This document shows positions 61,105 to 64,000 of a DNA stretch of 64,000 bases, piece after piece. The stretch lies in the NCBI RefSeq assembly GCF_028863665.1, contig NZ_JARBFX010000013.1, positions 1-64,000 on the forward strand. The letters run 5' to 3'. The translations under genes were made by a program, and so were the position numbers. This DNA comes from Aquabacter sediminis. GTDB taxonomy: Bacteria > Pseudomonadota > Alphaproteobacteria > Rhizobiales > Xanthobacteraceae. The notes under the pieces were generated by a model. That model worked only from the letters and a program-made list of their open reading frames with translations, did no database searches and was not told where the DNA came from. Every line of letters starts with the position of its first letter. The stretch's first letter is position 1.

Positions 61105-62010
61105 ATGGGAATGAACCTCACGCGCAGCCTCATCCCGGACCTGGGGGTTTTCCAGGCCTTTGCCTGCGCCGCCCGCCACGGCAGCTTCACCCGCGCGGCG
61201 GAGGAATTGAACCTCACCCAGAGCGCGGTCAGCCGGCAGATCCGCACCCTGGAGACCCAGCTGGGCGTCGTGCTGTTCGAGCGCGTGCGCAAGCGCGTGG
61301 TGCTCTCGGAAGCGGGGCGGGCCTTGCTGCCGCAGGTGGCGCGGCTGCTGGACCAGAGCGAGGAGATCATGCGCCGGGCGCTGGCCGCCTCCGACGGCAA
61401 GGCGCTGCTCACCATCGCCACCTTGCCGAGCTTCGGCAGCCGCTGGCTCATGCGCCGCCTGCCGGGCTTCCTGAAGCTCCATCCCGGCATCAGCTTCAAT
61501 ATCGCCTGCCATCGCGGACCTTTCGATCTGTCGCGCGGGGATTTCGACGTGGCCATTCATTATGGCCAGCCCGTCTGGCCCCATGCCAGTTGCACCTATC
61601 TGTGCGACGAACTCATCGTGCCCGTGGCGAGCCCCGCCTTCGCCAGCCAGCCGTCCACGCCCGACGGCATCGCGCACGGCCCCCTCCTTCACCTGAGCAC
61701 CCGCCCCAAGCTGTGGAGCCAATGGTTCGAGGCGCAGGGCCTGGCGGAAGTGAATGCATTCCAGGGCCACCATTTCGACCAGTTCAACATGGTCATCGAG
61801 GCGGCCCTCGCGGGTGCCGGCTTCGCCCTGCTGCCGCGCTATCTCATCGAGGAGGAACTGGCGGCCGGCCGGCTCCTGGAAGCCTGCCCGCGCCCCTTCT
61901 CCAGCGCGCAGAGCTATTACATCGTCCTGCCGGAGGGAAAGCAGGAGACGCCCGCCGTCCAGGCGTTCAGGTCCTGGCTTCTGACGCAGGTCTCCACCTA
62001 TCGGGCCTGA
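61105..62010 (+). CDS. LysR family transcriptional regulator (GcvA-like)
   Basis: Regulator of 301 residues: wHTH (about 10-70; FQAFACAARHGSFTRAAEELNLTQSAVSRQIRTLE without break) and a LysR effector domain of the GcvA type (RWLMRRLPGFLKLHPGI, GDFDVAIHYGQPVWPH). Divergent from the ALDH7 gene across 140 bp, so it probably controls that gene. Two ATGs two codons apart (61105, 61111) are both possible starts. Confidence 0.9.
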   Translation: MGMNLTRSLIPDLGVFQAFACAARHGSFTRAAEELNLTQSAVSRQIRTLETQLGVVLFERVRKRVVLSEAGRALLPQVARLLDQSEEIMRRALAASDGKALLTIATLPSFGSRWLMRRLPGFLKLHPGISFNIACHRGPFDLSRGDFDVAIHYGQPVWPHASCTYLCDELIVPVASPAFASQPSTPDGIAHGPLLHLSTRPKLWSQWFEAQGLAEVNAFQGHHFDQFNMVIEAALAGAGFALLPRYLIEEELAAGRLLEACPRPFSSAQSYYIVLPEGKQETPAVQAFRSWLLTQVSTYRA

Positions 62011-62013
62011 GCC

Positions 62014-62469
62014 TTACGTCAGATCCATGCGGTAGCGCACGAAGTCGTCGGCCGGCAGGAAGCTGTCATAGAGCCGGCGGGCGGGATTGTCGGCGCGGGT
62101 GTGCCAGTAGAGCCGCGCCCAGCCCCGCGCGCGGCCGAGATCCACCAGGTCCTGGATCAAGGCCCGCCCGACGCCCTTGCCGCGCACCTGCGGATCGACG
62201 AACAGGTCCTCCAGGTAGCAGATGGGATCGCGCACCCAGGTGCCCTCATGCAGCACGCACAGGCTGAAGCCCACCGGGCGACCCTCGGCCAGGGCGAGGC
62301 GGCCGAAGAGAGGGGAGGCGGGATCCAGGATGCGGGACCAGGTGTGGGCCGTCGTCGCCTCCGGCACGCGCGCCGCGTAGAAGGCATTGTAGCCGGCCCA
62401 CAGATCCCGCCATGCCGCGCCGTCCGCAGCTTCCATGTTCCGGATGATCATATCTGTTGCGCCCGCCAT
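62014..62469 (-). CDS. GNAT family N-acetyltransferase
   Basis: Acetyltransferase of 151 residues; YLEDLFVDPQVRGKGVGRALIQDLVDLGRARGWARLYWHT covers the acetyl-CoA-binding core (written continuously but residues about 85-125). Similar to diamine/aminoglycoside-type GNAT proteins; substrate unknown. Convergent with the LysR gene (3-bp gap). Confidence 0.88.
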   Translation of the reverse strand: MAGATDMIIRNMEAADGAAWRDLWAGYNAFYAARVPEATTAHTWSRILDPASPLFGRLALAEGRPVGFSLCVLHEGTWVRDPICYLEDLFVDPQVRGKGVGRALIQDLVDLGRARGWARLYWHTRADNPARRLYDSFLPADDFVRYRMDLT

Positions 62470-62666
62470 CTCGCCGTCCTGTGTCCCTCGTCGTTTCCCA
62501 TGCCCGGAGATGGCCCCACGGCCCGGCTCTCAAGCACCAAAGAGGCGCACCTCACAACAGCGGGCCCAAGGGAAGGACACGCCCTGCGATTTGGCCCATG
62601 TCAATGCCACCCCTCCCGATCCGGTCAAATGATGCAGCGCACGCTCAGCTTGACCTGAAGCGGGCG

Positions 62667-63086
62667 ATGCGGAAGAAGCGGGGCATGGGCGGGGGCCGAT
62701 TGCACAGGGGTTCGCGACGGGCGGTCGCCGCGCTTTATGCGCTGGCGATGCTGCTGCTTGGCTTTGCCCACCAGCCGGTGGCGCAGGCCAATCCCCAAAT
62801 CGACCTGTCCGCTTTCGCTTTGCCCGATGGCAGTTGGCCGGATTTGTGCCGCAGCCAGGAGGACACGCCCCACGACGACTCCGGCGGCGCGGCCCGAGGG
62901 CTGATGACCTGCGCGGCCTGCCTGCTGGTGCACGGCGGCGGTCTTCTGCCCAGCCCCATGGCCTTGCCCGCGCCCATCGGCTCCTGGCGCGCGGCGCCAG
63001 CGGTGCAAGTGGCGCGCGCGGTGCCGGGACGGGCCATGACGGCGCACCAGGCGCGAGCGCCACCGGGGATCGCACGGCCGACCTGA
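62667..63086 (+). CDS. small exported protein, DUF2946-like
   Basis: A 139-residue protein with a basic start and one hydrophobic segment (AVAALYALAMLLLGFAHQPVAQA) that reads as a signal peptide, then a short acidic stretch and MTCAACLLVHGGGLLPSP. The CxxC in a small exported protein is reminiscent of DUF2946 proteins of copper/metal loci, but the match is weak. Function unknown. Start chosen at MRKKRGMGG; the longer open frame upstream looks non-coding. Confidence 0.5.
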   Translation: MRKKRGMGGGRLHRGSRRAVAALYALAMLLLGFAHQPVAQANPQIDLSAFALPDGSWPDLCRSQEDTPHDDSGGAARGLMTCAACLLVHGGGLLPSPMALPAPIGSWRAAPAVQVARAVPGRAMTAHQARAPPGIARPT

Positions 63087-63156
63087 GCCGGCGCGGTGGA
63101 TCGTCCCGCGCTGTCCCCTGGCAGGGCCGCTTTGGCCCGGAATACGAAATCTCATC

Positions 63157-63675
63157 ATGTCGAACCTGGATTTCGACGCGCATGCGCGCGTCAGCGGGCG
63201 CGCGCGTCCCGCTTTGTCCGTGCGTCCCGTCTATGCCGATAACGGCTTCAACCCGCCCCGCCCTGTGGCGCTCGCCCTGCGACGCGGCTGGGCCGGTTGC
63301 TGCCCGGCCTGTGGCGGCGGGCCCGTGGTGACCGGCTTTGCCGAATTGGAAGAGGCTTGCCCGTGCTGCGGCGAGGCGTTGCATCATGGCCGCGTGGGCA
63401 ATGCCATCGCGCTTTTGGTCGGCCCGGTGGCGCTCGCCCTCGCGCTTCTGGTGGCGGGGGTGCTGGAGGAAGTGGGCGGCGTTTCCCTTCTCCTGGAACT
63501 GGCCATCAGCGAGGCGGTGGCGCTCGCCACGGCATTGGCCCTGCTGCCGCGCGCCAAGGGGCTGCTGGTGGCCTATGCCTGGAGCCGGCATGTGGGCGGC
63601 TTCGACCCGCTCCTGGAGGGGGAGCCGGATTCGCAGCTTGCCTCCCGCCTCGCGCGGGCCGGCAAAGCCCACTGA
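63157..63675 (+). CDS. DUF983-like membrane protein
   Basis: A 172-residue protein with a cytoplasmic zinc-ribbon-like segment GCCPACGGGPVVTGF ... CPCCGEALHHGR (two CxxC pairs, about residues 48-75) followed by two hydrophobic helices. This arrangement is that of DUF983 proteins, often found near cytochrome oxidase assembly genes; no such genes are next to it here. Confidence 0.7.
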   Translation: MSNLDFDAHARVSGRARPALSVRPVYADNGFNPPRPVALALRRGWAGCCPACGGGPVVTGFAELEEACPCCGEALHHGRVGNAIALLVGPVALALALLVAGVLEEVGGVSLLLELAISEAVALATALALLPRAKGLLVAYAWSRHVGGFDPLLEGEPDSQLASRLARAGKAH

Positions 63676-63788
63676 TCCCCCCGCCCTGCCGGGCGTTTCC
63701 GGGCCTGGCCCCGGTTCCGCCCGGCAGTCAGATGGGAACCCATAAGCCTTCCTGCTGTTGCCCTTCTTGGAACATCGAGGGAGGTGAG

Positions 63789-64000
63789 ATGGAGCACGTC
63801 GAATACGTGGTCGAAACTCTGAACGGCTCTCTGGCCTGGGTTCCGAGCTGGGTCGTGAGCCTCATCGTCTTTCTCCTGGCCGTCCTGCTGGCGCGGTTCC
63901 TCCATGGGATCGCGTTTCGCATCCTCACCCGCGTCGTGGCGGGGATGGACCTGTTCTGGCGCTCCCTCGTGTCGCGCACGGAGGGGCCCACGCGGCTGGC
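63789..64000 (+). CDS. mechanosensitive ion channel family protein (5' part only)
   Basis: The first 70 codons of a gene running off the right edge. MEHVEYVVETLNGSLAWVPS leads into a hydrophobic segment (WVVSLIVFLLAVLLARFLHG) and then FRILTRVVAGMDLFWRSLVSRTEG, a pattern I associate with MscS-type channels of Rhizobiales. The ATG is preceded by a very good ribosome site (GGGAGGTGAG). The pore domain is not in view, so the family call is tentative. Confidence 0.6.
   Translation, partial: MEHVEYVVETLNGSLAWVPSWVVSLIVFLLAVLLARFLHGIAFRILTRVVAGMDLFWRSLVSRTEGPTRL

Noticed and set aside
62457-62666. N-terminal extension of the small exported protein
   Set aside because: The extra 70 residues are Pro/Arg-rich and overlap the start of the divergent GNAT gene; the signal peptide only makes sense from the later ATG.
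1-64000. Mobile elements, CRISPR arrays, tRNA genes
   Set aside because: No transposase or integrase motifs, no regularly spaced repeats and no tRNA T-loop sequence in a cloverleaf setting were found by eye.

Overview
The window reads as ordinary chromosome of a GC-rich alphaproteobacterium of the Rhizobiales, most likely Xanthobacteraceae (Xanthobacter, Azorhizobium, Ancylobacter or Starkeya type). Pointers are a C4-pathway 5-aminolevulinate synthase (hemA) with an FNR/FixK box, an ornithine decarboxylase with a long structured leader, pimeloyl-CoA-type beta-oxidation genes like those of Rhodopseudomonas, and both subunits of the molybdenum storage protein, which is known mainly from nitrogen fixers. 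I see no insertion sequence, phage gene, CRISPR array or tRNA. These assignments rest on reading motifs and remembered family sequences; no search was run.

Layout. 1-100: a strong leftward sigma70 promoter, probably of an rRNA operon lying outside the window. 604-2667: an M23 cell-wall peptidase. 2839-12785: a nitrogen-compound uptake and catabolism block with a fused binding-protein/permease ABC system, a V4R-domain (DUF5943-like) protein and an M19-like dipeptidase homologue, a PotABCD-like transporter, an N-carbamoylsarcosine amidase and a divergent LysR regulator. 12864-14954: a chemoreceptor. 14983-24103: a GbdR-like regulator divergent from soxB-soxD-soxA-soxG-sdaA-glyA. Together these can turn N-carbamoylsarcosine or sarcosine into glycine and methylene-THF (Sox), then serine (GlyA), then pyruvate (SdaA). 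The first steps of creatinine breakdown are not in the window.

24161-28002: GNAT acetyltransferase, ornithine/lysine decarboxylase with leader, and hemA. 28264-32752: a leaderless binding-protein-like gene and an ALDH/epimerase/TctC group facing a GntR regulator. 33792-40413: an amidase, a PimD/PimC-like acyl-CoA dehydrogenase pair, a PimF-like multifunctional enzyme and an IclR regulator, with two identical palindromes 105 bp apart in the IclR/pimF intergenic region. 40423-44173: an EmrAB-type efflux pump with a divergent TetR regulator and clear operators. 44201-48035: a zinc-binding metallopeptidase-like protein, a YciE/F ferritin-like protein, a threonine-synthase-like enzyme and its divergent DauR-like regulator.

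48093-49745: mosB-mosA. 49973-59489: a glycan or protein-glycosylation cluster (RmlC-like epimerase, GT2, GT4, radical SAM/SPASM, NAD-epimerase, two FkbM methyltransferases, TPR-OGT). 59438-62010: an ALDH7-type dehydrogenase with a divergent LysR regulator. 62014-64000: a GNAT protein, a small exported protein, a DUF983-like membrane protein and the start of an MscS-type channel.

The most interesting parts are the N-carbamoylsarcosine-to-pyruvate module with its own transporter and chemoreceptor, the twin IclR operators set exactly ten helical turns apart, the triple repeat at the DauR-like gene, and the glycosylation cluster with a fused nucleotide-binding/FkbM protein.
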